Origin: Deefgea tanakiae
GTDB lineage: Bacteria > Pseudomonadota > Gammaproteobacteria > Burkholderiales > Chitinibacteraceae
Length of the DNA stretch: 64,000 nucleotides
Assembly (NCBI RefSeq): GCF_019665765.1
Contig: NZ_CP081150.1
Location: forward strand, 2,790,001-2,854,000
Direction: 5' to 3'
Made by a program: the position numbers and the translations under genes. Under the pieces are notes generated by a model. The model did not search any database. It had not been told where the DNA came from and was given only the letters and a program-made list of their open reading frames with translations. Position 1 is the first letter of the stretch. Every line of letters starts with the position of its first letter. Below, piece by piece: positions 9,061-18,501 of this stretch.

Positions 9061-9264
9061 ATGGGTTCATTTAGTATTTGGCACTGGCTCGTTGTTTTAG
9101 TCATTATCATCTTAGTTTTTGGCACAAAAAAACTAGGCTCTATTGGCAAAGATTTAGGCTCTGCTGTGAAGGGCTTTAAAGACGGCATTAAAGAAGGTGA
9201 AGACGCAGAAAAGAAACCTGCCGAAAAAGAAGTCGGCCGCGTCATTGATAACGATAAGCCTTAA
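9061..9264 (+). CDS. tatA: Sec-independent translocase subunit TatA
   Basis: 67 residues. One N-terminal membrane helix ([16 protein letters not shown]) is followed by the FGTKKL hinge, an amphipathic helix and an acidic-basic tail. The ATG at 9061 is preferred because GAGG lies six bases upstream; a TTG two codons earlier overlaps that SD. TatA oligomers form the conducting element of the twin-arginine pathway. First gene of tatABC. Confidence 0.95.
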   Translation: MGSFSIWHWLVVLVIIILVFGTKKLGSIGKDLGSAVKGFKDGIKEGEDAEKKPAEKEVGRVIDNDKP

Positions 9265-9333
9265 TCGTGAGCGAGTGTTGGACGGCCATGCCGTCCCTTG
9301 TCTCTCTTTATGATGATTTAATCGGTAACGCCT

Positions 9334-9753
9334 GTGTTTGATGTTAGCTTTGGTGAACTCATTCTGATTGGTGCGGTAACGCTGATTGTCGTTGGCCCTG
9401 AACGCATGCCCAAAGTCGCTCGAACGGCTGGGATGTTACTTGGCCGTTTGCAGCGCTTTATTGGCAACGTCAAAGCTGAGTTGCATCAAGAGATGCAAAT
9501 GAGCGAATTAGCCCAACTCGAGGCCGATTTACGCAAAGAAGCCGATGAGATTCAGCAATCCATTCATCAGCCCTTGTCTGATGCTGCATCGATGTTGGCG
9601 GAAGGCGCTCAAATGCCCCCAACAGCCAGTGAAGAAAATCGCGTTGATGAATCGAGTGCAGCGATTGCCGCAAATCCAAACGAGCACGGCCAGCTCGATT
9701 TATTTGCCAATGCTGTGCAGCCTCTCAATAGCGCTTACCGTGATCGACGCTAA
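9334..9753 (+). CDS. tatB: Sec-independent translocase subunit TatB
   Basis: 139 residues starting with GTG. The N-terminus MFDVSFGELILIGAVTLIV has the TatB-type Glu in the membrane segment, followed by VGPERMP at the hinge and a long amphipathic helix. The C-terminal ~50 residues are low-complexity and acidic. TatB works with TatC in signal-peptide recognition. It lies between tatA and tatC; the start has only a weak SD. Confidence 0.95.
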   Translation: MFDVSFGELILIGAVTLIVVGPERMPKVARTAGMLLGRLQRFIGNVKAELHQEMQMSELAQLEADLRKEADEIQQSIHQPLSDAASMLAEGAQMPPTASEENRVDESSAAIAANPNEHGQLDLFANAVQPLNSAYRDRR

Positions 9754-9834
9754 GCATCGCCTCCACGTACTCATATCACCCAAGTTATCGAGCGTGCCGC
9801 CCTCCATATTGCATGACCGTCAGCGAAACTAGAT

Positions 9835-10566
9835 ATGAACGATAATCTGCAACCTCTATTCAGCCACTTATTAGAACTCCGTACTCGCCTAGTGCGTGGC
9901 GTATTGGTGTTTCTAGTCGGTTTCATTATTGCATTCGCGTTTTCTGCCCAGCTCTACGACATCATGGTCGCACCCTTGGCGAATGTCTTACCAGGGCAAA
10001 AATTGGTGACGATCGGGATTGCATCGCCATTTATGGTGCAAGTCAAAATCGCCGCCTTGGTGGCGTTTGTCATCACGCTACCCCACTCGCTGTATCAAGT
10101 CTGGGCATTTATTGCTCCCGGTCTTTATCAGCATGAGAAAAAACTCATTGTTCCGGTCATTTTTGCATCCAGTCTCTTGTTCATCGTTGGTATGGCTTTT
10201 GCCTATTTCCTCGTTTTTGGCGTGGTGTTTAAATTCATCGTCTCGGTTGTGCCAGCCAGTATGCAATGGCTGCCAGACTCGGGGGAATACCTCGACTTTG
10301 CGATGGGGATGTTTTTGGCCTTTGGCGTAACCTTCCAAGTCCCGATAGCTGTTATCGTTTCGGTTCGCATGGGAATGGTCACGATTGAAAAGCTGCGCGA
10401 AATCCGCTCTTATGTGATTGTAGGTGCATTTGTGATTGCTGCCATCGTGACGCCACCTGATATCGCATCTCAGCTGATGCTCGCGATTCCTTTGTGTCTC
10501 TTGTACGAACTCGGTGTATTTATTGCCGCAATGCTGTATCGTCCGAAACCTATAACCCCCGATTGA
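9835..10566 (+). CDS. tatC: Sec-independent translocase subunit TatC
   Basis: 243 residues with six predicted membrane segments. The N-terminal cytoplasmic HLLELRTRLVRG and the later FAFGVTFQVP-like region match the TatC signature. TatC binds the twin-arginine signal peptide. It is 81 bases after tatB and 19 bases before the start of an O-antigen-ligase-like gene, which may be read through from the tat promoter. Confidence 0.96.
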   Translation: MNDNLQPLFSHLLELRTRLVRGVLVFLVGFIIAFAFSAQLYDIMVAPLANVLPGQKLVTIGIASPFMVQVKIAALVAFVITLPHSLYQVWAFIAPGLYQHEKKLIVPVIFASSLLFIVGMAFAYFLVFGVVFKFIVSVVPASMQWLPDSGEYLDFAMGMFLAFGVTFQVPIAVIVSVRMGMVTIEKLREIRSYVIVGAFVIAAIVTPPDIASQLMLAIPLCLLYELGVFIAAMLYRPKPITPD

Positions 10567-10585
10567 TGAACAATTTGAGTTGACC

Positions 10586-12379
10586 ATGATCCAACTGCGC
10601 ATTTTGCAGACTCTGCTTTTTTTATTGGCAGCCGTTCCCTGTGGCATTCCCTTTCGCTGGAATCCCAACCCTGTCTTCCCATCCGAACTCGCGGCCTTTG
10701 TTTTATGCGTCTTGATTACATTGACGTGCGGCTTTATCCCCAATTCACGCGGCGAGAAATCAAATCCGCCATGGACTAGCCTGATTTGGATCGCCTTTGC
10801 TGGACTCATTGGCATTCAAGCGTTGATTACCCAGCCTTATTACAATACCGAAGTCGTCTATCCCATCATTTACGCCTTGGGTGCCGGTGGCGTTGCTTGG
10901 GGCCTATCCCGCGCATTTGCAGTGTTCGATAAAAATGAACTGGTCACGATGTTTGCCTGGGGTTTATTGGCAGGCTCGATATTTAACTCGGGTCTCGCTA
11001 TTCCGCAAATCATGCAACTGGTTCAAGAAGGCCCGCGCTTGATTTTTGGGAATATCGGCCAAAAAAATCTATACGGGCATTATCTAGCCTGGGGCTTGGC
11101 GAGTGCCGCCTATCTGGTCACTCAAAAAGACGAATTGCCCAAATGGATGTTTTGGATTGTTGCGCCATGGTTGGCGCTATCCTTAGCATTTTGTGGCTCA
11201 CGTTCGCCGTTTTTGTATGCTTTTGCATGGCTTCCTGCAGGTCTATTCCTGTGGTGGCGCGGTGGCGAAATCGTTCGCCAGTTTGGTAAAGCGCTCACCA
11301 TCGCTGCGGCTTTAATTATCGTGATGCAATTCATTGCACCTGTGGTGAATGAATTGCTGCAAGCGATGCTGAAAGCCAAGAATGAAGTGCCGACCGGCCT
11401 TGATCGCATAGACTCCAATGGCTCCCGCCGTTTGGTCGAGTGGCATAAAGCATGGCTGGCTTTTCTGGCCTACCCTTGGACTGGCATTGGCTGGGGTGCA
11501 TTTGGTGCGCAAAGTGTGGCATTGCAAGTTCGACCTGAGTTTGCAATCGTGTCGGAAAGCGTTTTGTTTACGCACGCACACAACTCCGTGCTCAATCTGC
11601 TCGCAGAAACCGGTATTTTTGGTGGTTTGATTATCCTCGGCGGTATTCTCTGGGCGTTTTGTAATTTGTTCCGCCAATGGAATAACCCTATCGTTGTATT
11701 CGGTGCATCGCTCGCTGTGGTATCACTACTGCACAGTTTGGTCGAATACCCCCTATGGTACTTCCATTTCCTTGGGCCATTTGCTGTTGCGCTGTTTTTC
11801 TTGCGCAGCGACGCACCCAATCTCAAGCTCCCAACCAGTGCAGCCCGTGTCATTTGGACGATGTGGGGCGGTGTTGCCCTGACGATTGCCGTCTTAGGCG
11901 GGCAACTCTACCTAAAAATTTACCCGATTTTGGACCCTGCCCAAGATGAAAAAGTGAATGCCGAGCGCATCCGCACTTTGGAATCGATGCGCCACAATCC
12001 GCTGATTGATTTTTATGCCGATTACGGCTTATCGAATTACATCGTGGCCAGCGATAGTGAGATGCCTTGGAAACTCAGTATTTTGCGGCATCTGAATGCA
12101 CTACGCCCTTATCCGGGTCAAATGACCGATCAGGCCGTCATGGAAGCACTCAGCGGCAACCAAGCAATTGCCCAAAAGCTTATGCGCCAAGCCGCCTTTT
12201 CCTACCCTGAAAGTTATGATTATTTCTATGAGACTTTATTTAAATTTGAAGAGCCCGCAGTGCGAGCGCTAGTCAAAGAAGTCGATGAAGGCCGCGCATT
12301 TTTTAATGCCAAGCTTGATTTCAAACTGAAACGACCGGTCGATCCGCTAGACACAAACACACCAGAAGCAGGCCAATAA
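10586..12379 (+). CDS. PglL-type O-oligosaccharyltransferase / O-antigen ligase family
   Basis: 597 residues from ATG 10586, chosen because GAG lies 7 bases upstream; a TTG two codons earlier is less likely. There are about 12 membrane segments. The N-terminal third has the PglL-type segment GNIGQKNLYGHYLAWG. The Wzy_C region holds HAHNSVLNLLAETG and the final HSLVEYPLWYFHFLGP, followed by a soluble C-terminal Wzy_C_2-like domain of ~150 residues. In Neisseria, PglL moves lipid-linked glycans onto pilins in the periplasm. A protein glycosylation role is inferred; lipopolysaccharide ligation is the alternative. A strong terminator follows. Confidence 0.85.
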   Translation: MIQLRILQTLLFLLAAVPCGIPFRWNPNPVFPSELAAFVLCVLITLTCGFIPNSRGEKSNPPWTSLIWIAFAGLIGIQALITQPYYNTEVVYPIIYALGAGGVAWGLSRAFAVFDKNELVTMFAWGLLAGSIFNSGLAIPQIMQLVQEGPRLIFGNIGQKNLYGHYLAWGLASAAYLVTQKDELPKWMFWIVAPWLALSLAFCGSRSPFLYAFAWLPAGLFLWWRGGEIVRQFGKALTIAAALIIVMQFIAPVVNELLQAMLKAKNEVPTGLDRIDSNGSRRLVEWHKAWLAFLAYPWTGIGWGAFGAQSVALQVRPEFAIVSESVLFTHAHNSVLNLLAETGIFGGLIILGGILWAFCNLFRQWNNPIVVFGASLAVVSLLHSLVEYPLWYFHFLGPFAVALFFLRSDAPNLKLPTSAARVIWTMWGGVALTIAVLGGQLYLKIYPILDPAQDEKVNAERIRTLESMRHNPLIDFYADYGLSNYIVASDSEMPWKLSILRHLNALRPYPGQMTDQAVMEALSGNQAIAQKLMRQAAFSYPESYDYFYETLFKFEEPAVRALVKEVDEGRAFFNAKLDFKLKRPVDPLDTNTPEAGQ

Positions 12380-12384
12380 ACATC

Positions 12385-12417
12385 AAACGGCATCAATTAA
12401 ATTGATGCCGTTTTTTT
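12385..12417 (+). terminator. Rho-independent terminator after the ligase gene
   Basis: A 13-bp perfect stem AAACGGCATCAAT/ATTGATGCCGTTT with a TAA loop runs into a T7 tract. It ends the tat-ligase transcription unit. Confidence 0.92.
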
Positions 12418-12567
12418 ATACTCAGCTACAAACACCGCAAATTTTTATAGTAACGAGCTATATCAGAAAGCTCTAATCTGTTGTTTTTATTCTATTTTAC
12501 CGCTCATTCCTAACTAAAATTAATCGATAGCGATAAAACTTACGCCATAATTTATCGCAATAGCTCA

Positions 12568-13896
12568 ATGAAGCTAAGTCGTTTCAAAACAGGGATGAGA
12601 CAAATGATGATGACCACGCTTGCGCTGCTCGCCTTTGTGCTGCTGTTGGCGCAAATAGCCGTACGGACCACGTATGAATTTCGCCTAAATTTAGGCGACA
12701 ATGCCAATGAAGTGCTGGGTAACTTACAGGCTCGCTATAGCGAACGACCAAACGACCTACCTCTCAACTCAGCAAACACATTTCAGCAACGCCACCCAAT
12801 CATTGCGTTAATCGGTCTTGTACTGGGCGTGCGTTTTGCAACGTGGATTTTAGCGTGGCTGTTGTACATGGTTAGAGAGAATCGCTTCGTCGGTTTTTTT
12901 GAGAGCATGAAAGACATTTGGTGGCGCTGGGATGCTGTGCATTATCTAAATATTGCGGATCATGGCTATGTACGCGAAGCCATGCCAGAAAAGCTCAATT
13001 TAGTGTTCTATCCACTTTACCCGTCAATCGTTAGCCTCGTTAAATTGGCCGGAGTGCCACTGTTCGCCGCCTCAATACTCGTTTCACTGGCCGCGTTTTG
13101 CGCTGCTTCGCTGATTTTGTACAAGCTAGTTGAACGAGAAACGGCCAACCCGCAACTGGCGTGGGATAGTTGCAAGATTTTGGCGATTTTTCCTTTTTCT
13201 TTCTTTTTTGCGATGCCGTATACCGAGAGCCTTTTTTTATTGCTAACGCTGGCATCGTTTTGGTTTTTGCGTGATGGCCGCTGGCTTGCTGCAGGCGCTG
13301 TGGCGGCACTCGCAGGGTTAACCCGTAATCAAGGGATTTTATTAGCTGTGCCTTTCGTGTTTGAAATCGCACAGCGCTGGCGCAATGGTGAACTCAAACA
13401 TCCTTATCGCGCCGCTATCGGTTTAATGCTGGTTCCTTTGGGTTTTGTGGCTTATCTCGCACTGAATAAGTATATCTCTGGCGAATGGTTTCGCTTTTTG
13501 ATTTACCAAAAACAAAATTGGTCACAAAGCTTTGGCTTTATGCCGCGTAATGTAGCGGGGGCACTAGAAAGTCTCATTAATGGCGAAGTGCATCTAGGCT
13601 TGGGTACATGGCTACCTACACTGGTTTGCTACTTTGCTGCGATTGGTGTGCTATTAGCCAGCAGCCGGAAAATCCCGCTGCCCTACCTTGCATATTCGGC
13701 GATCTACCTGATGATTTCTTATTCGCCGAGCTGGCTATTATCAGGCCCACGCTATTTGATGAGCTTGTTTCCACTGGCTATTGCTGCAGCAATTTTGATG
13801 CAGCGCAGCCACTATTGGCATCAAGCTATTGAATTTGTAATGTTGGCTGGGCTGGGGTTTTTCTTACTGATGTACATTCAATTTCACGTTTATTAA
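12568..13896 (+). CDS. PIG-V-like mannosyltransferase family membrane protein
   Basis: 442 residues with roughly ten membrane segments. The conserved block WWRWDAVHYLNIADHGY, then FYPLYPSIV, PYTESLFLLLTLASFW and GLTRNQGILL, match the PIG-V/GT-C superfamily. Its members use a polyprenyl-phosphate sugar to glycosylate outside the membrane. The Asp in RWD is the probable catalytic acid. The start at 12568 lacks a clear SD; ATG 12604 is an alternative. A monocistronic unit between a terminator and a 414-base gap. Acceptor unknown; the neighbouring ligase-like gene suggests envelope glycan work. Confidence 0.8.
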   Translation: MKLSRFKTGMRQMMMTTLALLAFVLLLAQIAVRTTYEFRLNLGDNANEVLGNLQARYSERPNDLPLNSANTFQQRHPIIALIGLVLGVRFATWILAWLLYMVRENRFVGFFESMKDIWWRWDAVHYLNIADHGYVREAMPEKLNLVFYPLYPSIVSLVKLAGVPLFAASILVSLAAFCAASLILYKLVERETANPQLAWDSCKILAIFPFSFFFAMPYTESLFLLLTLASFWFLRDGRWLAAGAVAALAGLTRNQGILLAVPFVFEIAQRWRNGELKHPYRAAIGLMLVPLGFVAYLALNKYISGEWFRFLIYQKQNWSQSFGFMPRNVAGALESLINGEVHLGLGTWLPTLVCYFAAIGVLLASSRKIPLPYLAYSAIYLMISYSPSWLLSGPRYLMSLFPLAIAAAILMQRSHYWHQAIEFVMLAGLGFFLLMYIQFHVY

Positions 13897-13950
13897 TTTA
13901 GTCGATGGCCCATTTAACTTAATCATCCAAGCCATACCTCACATTCAGAC

Positions 13951-13986
13951 ACACGCCTGCCAGAGCATCTCGCCTCACAGGCGTGT
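13951..13986. other. Hairpin in the 414-base gap before the patatin gene
   Basis: The gap 13897-14310 contains no gene I can support. ACACGCCTG at 13951-13959 pairs perfectly with CAGGCGTGT at 13978-13986 around an 18-base loop. There is no T tract, so it is not a standard terminator. A smaller perfect stem TGCTGC/GCAGCA lies at 14099-14113. The rest is AT-rich and probably holds the promoter for the next gene. Confidence 0.4.
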
Positions 13987-14310
13987 AACAGCATCAAAAC
14001 AAGTACCTTAGACCTCAGACTGCATTCAAGTCATCACTTACAGATCTAAAATTTAACTTTCTTTTTTACTAAGCTGCGTTAGAATAGCCAAACAAGCCTG
14101 CTGCAATGCAGCATAAAGCACGTATATAGCGAATTACTATATTTAATATGGCCTACAGGCAGATACATATAAATATTAATTCAAAGCACCAGCTTATTTG
14201 ATTGAGAAAAATAATCTAAATTAACTTATTTCTTCGCACCAAAGCGACACCAGCACAGTAAAAGCAAGCACCACCTGACTATCCCATCCATTTGACTGAC
14301 AAGGTTCAAA

Positions 14311-15372
14311 ATGACGACGGAACAAGCAAACCCAGCACCACAAAAAAATCGAAAACCTGTACTCGTTGATCTCGCATTACAAGGTGGTGGCTCGCATGGC
14401 GCCTATACTTGGGGTGTGCTGGATCGATTTTTAGAAGAACCATGGATGGAGTTTGACGGTATATCTGGCACTTCTGCTGGCGCAATGAATGCAGCTGTTA
14501 TGGCCGATGGTTTGGCGGCAGGGGGGCGTGAAGGCGCAAAGCAAGCTCTCGAAAAATTCTGGCGTACCGTTGCCGATGCAGCCTTGCTCAGTCCATTTCG
14601 CCGTGGTCCCATTGAGATTCTGACTGGAAAATGGACGCTTGATTATTCTCCTGCTTTTGTCGCCGCAGATTTGTCGACGCGTTTGTACTCGCCCTACAGC
14701 AGCTTTATGGGCAGCGAAAATCCGTTGAATAAAATTTTGGAGGAGTGTGTTGATTTCAAACGTCTGGCCAACACCAGCATTCCCCGTTTATTTATCACCG
14801 CAACCAATGTCAACACGGGTCGTGGCCGTGTGTTTCGCAATGCTGAAATTACACCCGATGTTTTAATGGCCTCGGCCTGCTTGCCTACGACATTCAAAGC
14901 CGTTGAAATTGACGGTAAACCCTACTGGGATGGCGGCTTTACCGGCAACCCAACGATCACACCCTTGGTACGCGACTGCGAATCGGATGACACGATTTTA
15001 GTTACCATCAATCCAATTTCCCGCCCTGGTACACCGCGCACCCCCAATGAAATCAACAATCGACTCAACGAGATTTCGTTTAACTCTCCCTTAATCAAAG
15101 AACTCCGCATGGCGGCGCTGTTGCGTCAAGTTGCGAATGAAAATAGCACCGGCGAAGGTGCGCAGTGGGCCAAGATGCGCATTCACCGCGTAGAAAGTGA
15201 AGACATTATGTTGCAGTTGGGTGCGTCATCCAAAATGCTGGCGGAGTGGGCGTTTTTTTGCATGCTACGCGACGAAGGACGCAAAGCGGCTTCGTCATTT
15301 TTAGCCAAGCATGGCGACGATATTGGCGTGCGTTCAACGCTCGATATTGACCGATTACTCACCGAGGTTTAA
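14311..15372 (+). CDS. Patatin-like phospholipase
   Basis: 353 residues. The oxyanion hole LQGGGSHGAY (24-32), nucleophile Ser55 in GISGTSAG and catalytic Asp207 in WDGGFTGNP form a complete Ser-Asp dyad. No signal peptide is seen, so it is probably cytoplasmic or membrane-associated. It should hydrolyse acyl esters of phospholipids or related substrates. It stops four bases before a GntP-family permease. In betaproteobacteria this pairing is often near 3-hydroxybutyrate genes, so a link to polyhydroxybutyrate or hydroxy-acid metabolism is possible but not shown here. Confidence 0.9.
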   Translation: MTTEQANPAPQKNRKPVLVDLALQGGGSHGAYTWGVLDRFLEEPWMEFDGISGTSAGAMNAAVMADGLAAGGREGAKQALEKFWRTVADAALLSPFRRGPIEILTGKWTLDYSPAFVAADLSTRLYSPYSSFMGSENPLNKILEECVDFKRLANTSIPRLFITATNVNTGRGRVFRNAEITPDVLMASACLPTTFKAVEIDGKPYWDGGFTGNPTITPLVRDCESDDTILVTINPISRPGTPRTPNEINNRLNEISFNSPLIKELRMAALLRQVANENSTGEGAQWAKMRIHRVESEDIMLQLGASSKMLAEWAFFCMLRDEGRKAASSFLAKHGDDIGVRSTLDIDRLLTEV

Positions 15373-15376
15373 TCAA

Positions 15377-16843
15377 ATGGGCTTACTGGGTATTTTACTG
15401 GGTCTAGGTTTTCTGATCTGGATGTCATTTCGTGGTTGGAGTGTATTGGTTCTAACGCCTCTGGCGGCCTTAATCGTTGCACTCAGCTCGGGCGAGCCTA
15501 TGCTAGCGCACTGGACGCAAACCTTTATGGGTGCAGCAGGCGTTTTTGTAGCGCAATTCTTTCCGCTGTTCTTAGCGGGTGCCGTTTTTGGTAAATTAAT
15601 GGACGATAGCGGTTCAGTTACCGAAATTACGCGTTTTATGACCGAAAAACTCGGCATCCAGCGCGCGATTTTGGCGGTGGTATTGGCAGGCGCATTGGTC
15701 ACTTACGGTGGCGTGAGCTTGTTTGTTGCGTTCTTTGTTATTGTGCCCATGGCGCAAGGCTTATTTCGCAAAGCCGATATCCCTTATCGTTTAATGCCAG
15801 CCGCAATTGGCTTGGGTACCTTTACGTTCACGATGTCGGCGATGCCTGGTACCCCTGCCGTGCAAAATGCCATTCCAATGCCATTTTTTGGCACAACGCC
15901 GTTTGCTGCACCGGGTTTAGGGATCATTGCATCCATCGTTATGTTCAGCTTCGGGATGTGGTGGTTACTGCGTGCCGCTGACCGTGCGCGCCGTGCCGGA
16001 GAAGGCTACGGCCGTATTGACCAAATCGACCAGAATGAAATCGTTGCCGAAATGGCGGATAACTCACTCACCCGTGAGCATGCGTCAACGGCAGATTCTT
16101 TTGACCCCCGTGAGATTCACACTGGCTGCCATAGCGCGCAATCCCCAAGTATTTTGATCGCTGTTTTGCCACTGCTCGTCGTGATTGTGGTCAATTTTCT
16201 GATGTCGATGGTGATCTTGCCAAGGATGGACACCAGCTTTTTAGAAAACTCGCAATGGGGTGGCATTAGCCTATCCTCTGTGAGCGGAGTGTGGTCGGTG
16301 ATCGTGGCCTTGCTATCTGCCATCGTGGTGCTCATGATTGGCAATCGCAAACGATTACTCAATTTACGAGAAAGCGTGGCTGCAGGCGCAAATGCGTCGA
16401 GCTTGCCAATCCTCAGCGTGGCTAGCTTAGTAGGTTTTGGCGCAGTTGTCGCCGCGATGCCCGTGTTCTCGCTGGTGACAGAATGGGTACTATCCATTCA
16501 AGGTGGCCCATTAGTCTCGTTGGCCGTATCAACCAATATTCTCGCCGCATTAACTGGCTCAGCCTCGGGTGGGATGACCATTGCACTCGATGCCTTAGGT
16601 GCTAGCTATTTACAATTAGCGACTGAAATTGGCATGGATCCTGCATTATTGCATCGCGTTGCGGTGATCGGCTCAGGCACATTAGACAGCTTGCCGCACA
16701 ATGGCGCAGTCGTCACTTTGCTCACTTTATGTGGATCGACGCACAGCAAGAGCTACTTAGATATTGTGATGAGTTGCATTGTTGGCGCGGTGATTGCACT
16801 GATCGTGGTGATTGTGCTGGGTACGATGTTTGGCTCGTTTTAA
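15377..16843 (+). CDS. GntP-family carboxylate permease
   Basis: 488 residues from ATG 15377, which has GAGG ten bases upstream inside the end of the patatin gene. There are about 12 membrane segments, with family motifs AGAVFGKLMDDSGS, TYGGVSLFVAFF and SMPGTPAVQN-like sequence (here AMPGTPAVQNAIP). A hydrophilic loop lies near residues 200-255. GntP permeases bring in gluconate, hydroxybutyrate or similar hydroxy-acids with protons. Coupled to the patatin gene by a 4-base gap. A bidirectional terminator follows. Confidence 0.88.
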   Translation: MGLLGILLGLGFLIWMSFRGWSVLVLTPLAALIVALSSGEPMLAHWTQTFMGAAGVFVAQFFPLFLAGAVFGKLMDDSGSVTEITRFMTEKLGIQRAILAVVLAGALVTYGGVSLFVAFFVIVPMAQGLFRKADIPYRLMPAAIGLGTFTFTMSAMPGTPAVQNAIPMPFFGTTPFAAPGLGIIASIVMFSFGMWWLLRAADRARRAGEGYGRIDQIDQNEIVAEMADNSLTREHASTADSFDPREIHTGCHSAQSPSILIAVLPLLVVIVVNFLMSMVILPRMDTSFLENSQWGGISLSSVSGVWSVIVALLSAIVVLMIGNRKRLLNLRESVAAGANASSLPILSVASLVGFGAVVAAMPVFSLVTEWVLSIQGGPLVSLAVSTNILAALTGSASGGMTIALDALGASYLQLATEIGMDPALLHRVAVIGSGTLDSLPHNGAVVTLLTLCGSTHSKSYLDIVMSCIVGAVIALIVVIVLGTMFGSF

Positions 16844-16853
16844 GGCATAAATA

Positions 16854-16898
16854 AAAAAGTCCTCGCTGCTGATTTTCTCAGCGGCGAGGACTTTTTTG
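16854..16898. terminator. Bidirectional terminator between gntP-like gene and tolC
   Basis: A long stem AGTCCTCGCTGCTGA/TCAGCGGCGAGGACT, with one G-T wobble and a TTTTC loop, is bounded by A6 and T6. It serves both convergent genes. Confidence 0.92.
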
Positions 16899-16909
16899 CT
16901 TTTCAAGGT

Positions 16910-18250
16910 TTAGCGTGTGGTGCTAAACCACTGATTGGCGTGCTGCAATACTTGCTCGTTCAAAACACCTGTTGATGCAGCGAGTTGCAAAGTAGAGAAA
17001 ATATAGTTGTACTTAGCCAGCACCAAACGATAGCGCGTCTCGTAGTAACGCTGATTGGCATCGAGCACATCCAGCATCGTACTCACACCAACCTCATGAC
17101 CCAGCTTGGTTGAATCAAGCAAGGACTTACTCGAAGTCAGTGCCTGTTGCAGTGCACGGATTTGCGCTGCCCCTGCTGAAACACCAAGGAAAGCTTGTTT
17201 ATTGCTTTGCAGCGCATCACGGCGAGTCGCCTCGACACGATCCACCTGCTGATCACGATTGGCTAAACTTTCCCGTAATTGCGAAGAGCGACGTCCACCC
17301 GTATAAAGCGGTACAGAAAATTGCACCCCAATGACTCCCGTACCTAATCGATCTGTGCCACCATTCCGAGATAATCCGCTGCCATCAAAGTTTTGACCGT
17401 AACTCGCCACTAAATCCAAAGTCGGTGAATCTTGCAAACGATACAATTCAATATTCTTGGCAACGATATCTAAATTTAATCGTTGCGCGAGTAAATCAAA
17501 ACTTCCAGTTTCAGTTCGCGCTTGCCATTCTTTTAAATCATTCGGCACAGGCAAGGTAGGCTCAATATTATTGGCTGCAGTTGCCAAATTGGTCGGCTCT
17601 AAGCTCGTAATCAAGCGGAACGCATTTTGCCGAATATCTAACTCATTGGCCGCAATGATCTCTGTTGCAGTAATGCCGTCATACCTTGCTTGCGCAGCAT
17701 TAACATCGTTTATATTGGCGGAGCCCACCTCAAATGAGCGTTTTGCCTGCGCTAACTGCTGCGCAACCGCCTCACGCTGCGCCACAGACAGAAGAACATT
17801 TTCTTGCGCCGTAATCACATCGAAATAACTCAATGCAACACGCAAAATTAAAGATTGCTCGGCAACGCGAAATTGCAAATCAGCGAGTTCTGTTTGCTTT
17901 GACAACTGATCGGCTGCAACAAACGCCTCTTGCCGATAAATGGGCTGAGTCAAACGCACACTAAAACCGTAGGTTTGGCCTGACTTGTCAATTTGGGGGT
18001 TCATCGGCGTTGGATTACCCGGTGAACTATCAATACGTGCGTGATTGACATTGGCGCCCAAACCCACCTGCGGCAGCAATAAAGAGCGCCCCTGTACTTC
18101 CTTTTCCTGACCAGCAATTTTGGCCGACTTCGCTGCCGAAAAATTCGCATCGTAGACTTGCGCAGCTCGCCAAGCATCCATCAAATCCACAGCCTGAGCC
18201 GAGCCTGCAAAAGTAGCTGCCATCACGAAGAAAATCGATTTAAGTTTCAC
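16910..18250 (-). CDS. tolC: TolC-family outer-membrane efflux/type I secretion channel
   Basis: 446 residues with a GTG start preceded by GAGG. The signal peptide ends at AGSAQA. Two tandem OEP repeats follow, each beginning with the usual LMDAWRAAQVYDANF or FDLLAQRLNLDIVAKNIEL type helices, with RSLLLPQVGLGANV and GGRRSSQLRES motifs. It forms the trimeric outer-membrane tunnel for RND or ABC exporters. An RND pump gene pair lies 3 kb away, but tolC is transcribed in the opposite direction and separately. Shares a divergent promoter region with the antiporter gene. Confidence 0.9.
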   Translation of the reverse strand: MKLKSIFFVMAATFAGSAQAVDLMDAWRAAQVYDANFSAAKSAKIAGQEKEVQGRSLLLPQVGLGANVNHARIDSSPGNPTPMNPQIDKSGQTYGFSVRLTQPIYRQEAFVAADQLSKQTELADLQFRVAEQSLILRVALSYFDVITAQENVLLSVAQREAVAQQLAQAKRSFEVGSANINDVNAAQARYDGITATEIIAANELDIRQNAFRLITSLEPTNLATAANNIEPTLPVPNDLKEWQARTETGSFDLLAQRLNLDIVAKNIELYRLQDSPTLDLVASYGQNFDGSGLSRNGGTDRLGTGVIGVQFSVPLYTGGRRSSQLRESLANRDQQVDRVEATRRDALQSNKQAFLGVSAGAAQIRALQQALTSSKSLLDSTKLGHEVGVSTMLDVLDANQRYYETRYRLVLAKYNYIFSTLQLAASTGVLNEQVLQHANQWFSTTR

Positions 18251-18318
18251 ATCAGCCTCATTGTCAATCTAGTGGTGGGCGCTGACAAAGCACTAAAAAA
18301 TATGCCAACAACGGAGAG

Positions 18319-18372
18319 TTTGCCATAACTTAGTTGGCAAAACCATGGAAACTCTGTATTTACAATGTAAAT
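18319..18372. promoter_or_regulatory. Two palindromes in the tolC / antiporter divergent promoter
   Basis: In the 251-base divergent gap, ATTTACA-A-TGTAAAT at 18358-18372 is a perfect 15-base palindrome of TetR/GntR operator type. TTTGCCA-N9-TGGCAAA at 18319-18341 is a second. Either could control one or both genes. No regulator gene lies nearby, so the binding protein is unknown. Confidence 0.4.
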
Positions 18373-18501
18373 TTTGACTACGCAATATGCTTTGCGATAC
18401 ATTCTAGCAAGCTTGTATTGTAACTGTAAGCAAACAAAAGCCGTAAGAAAAATAAACAAAAAAAACAAGACCTAATCGCAAGCACTTCACGGAGAATTTA
18501 T

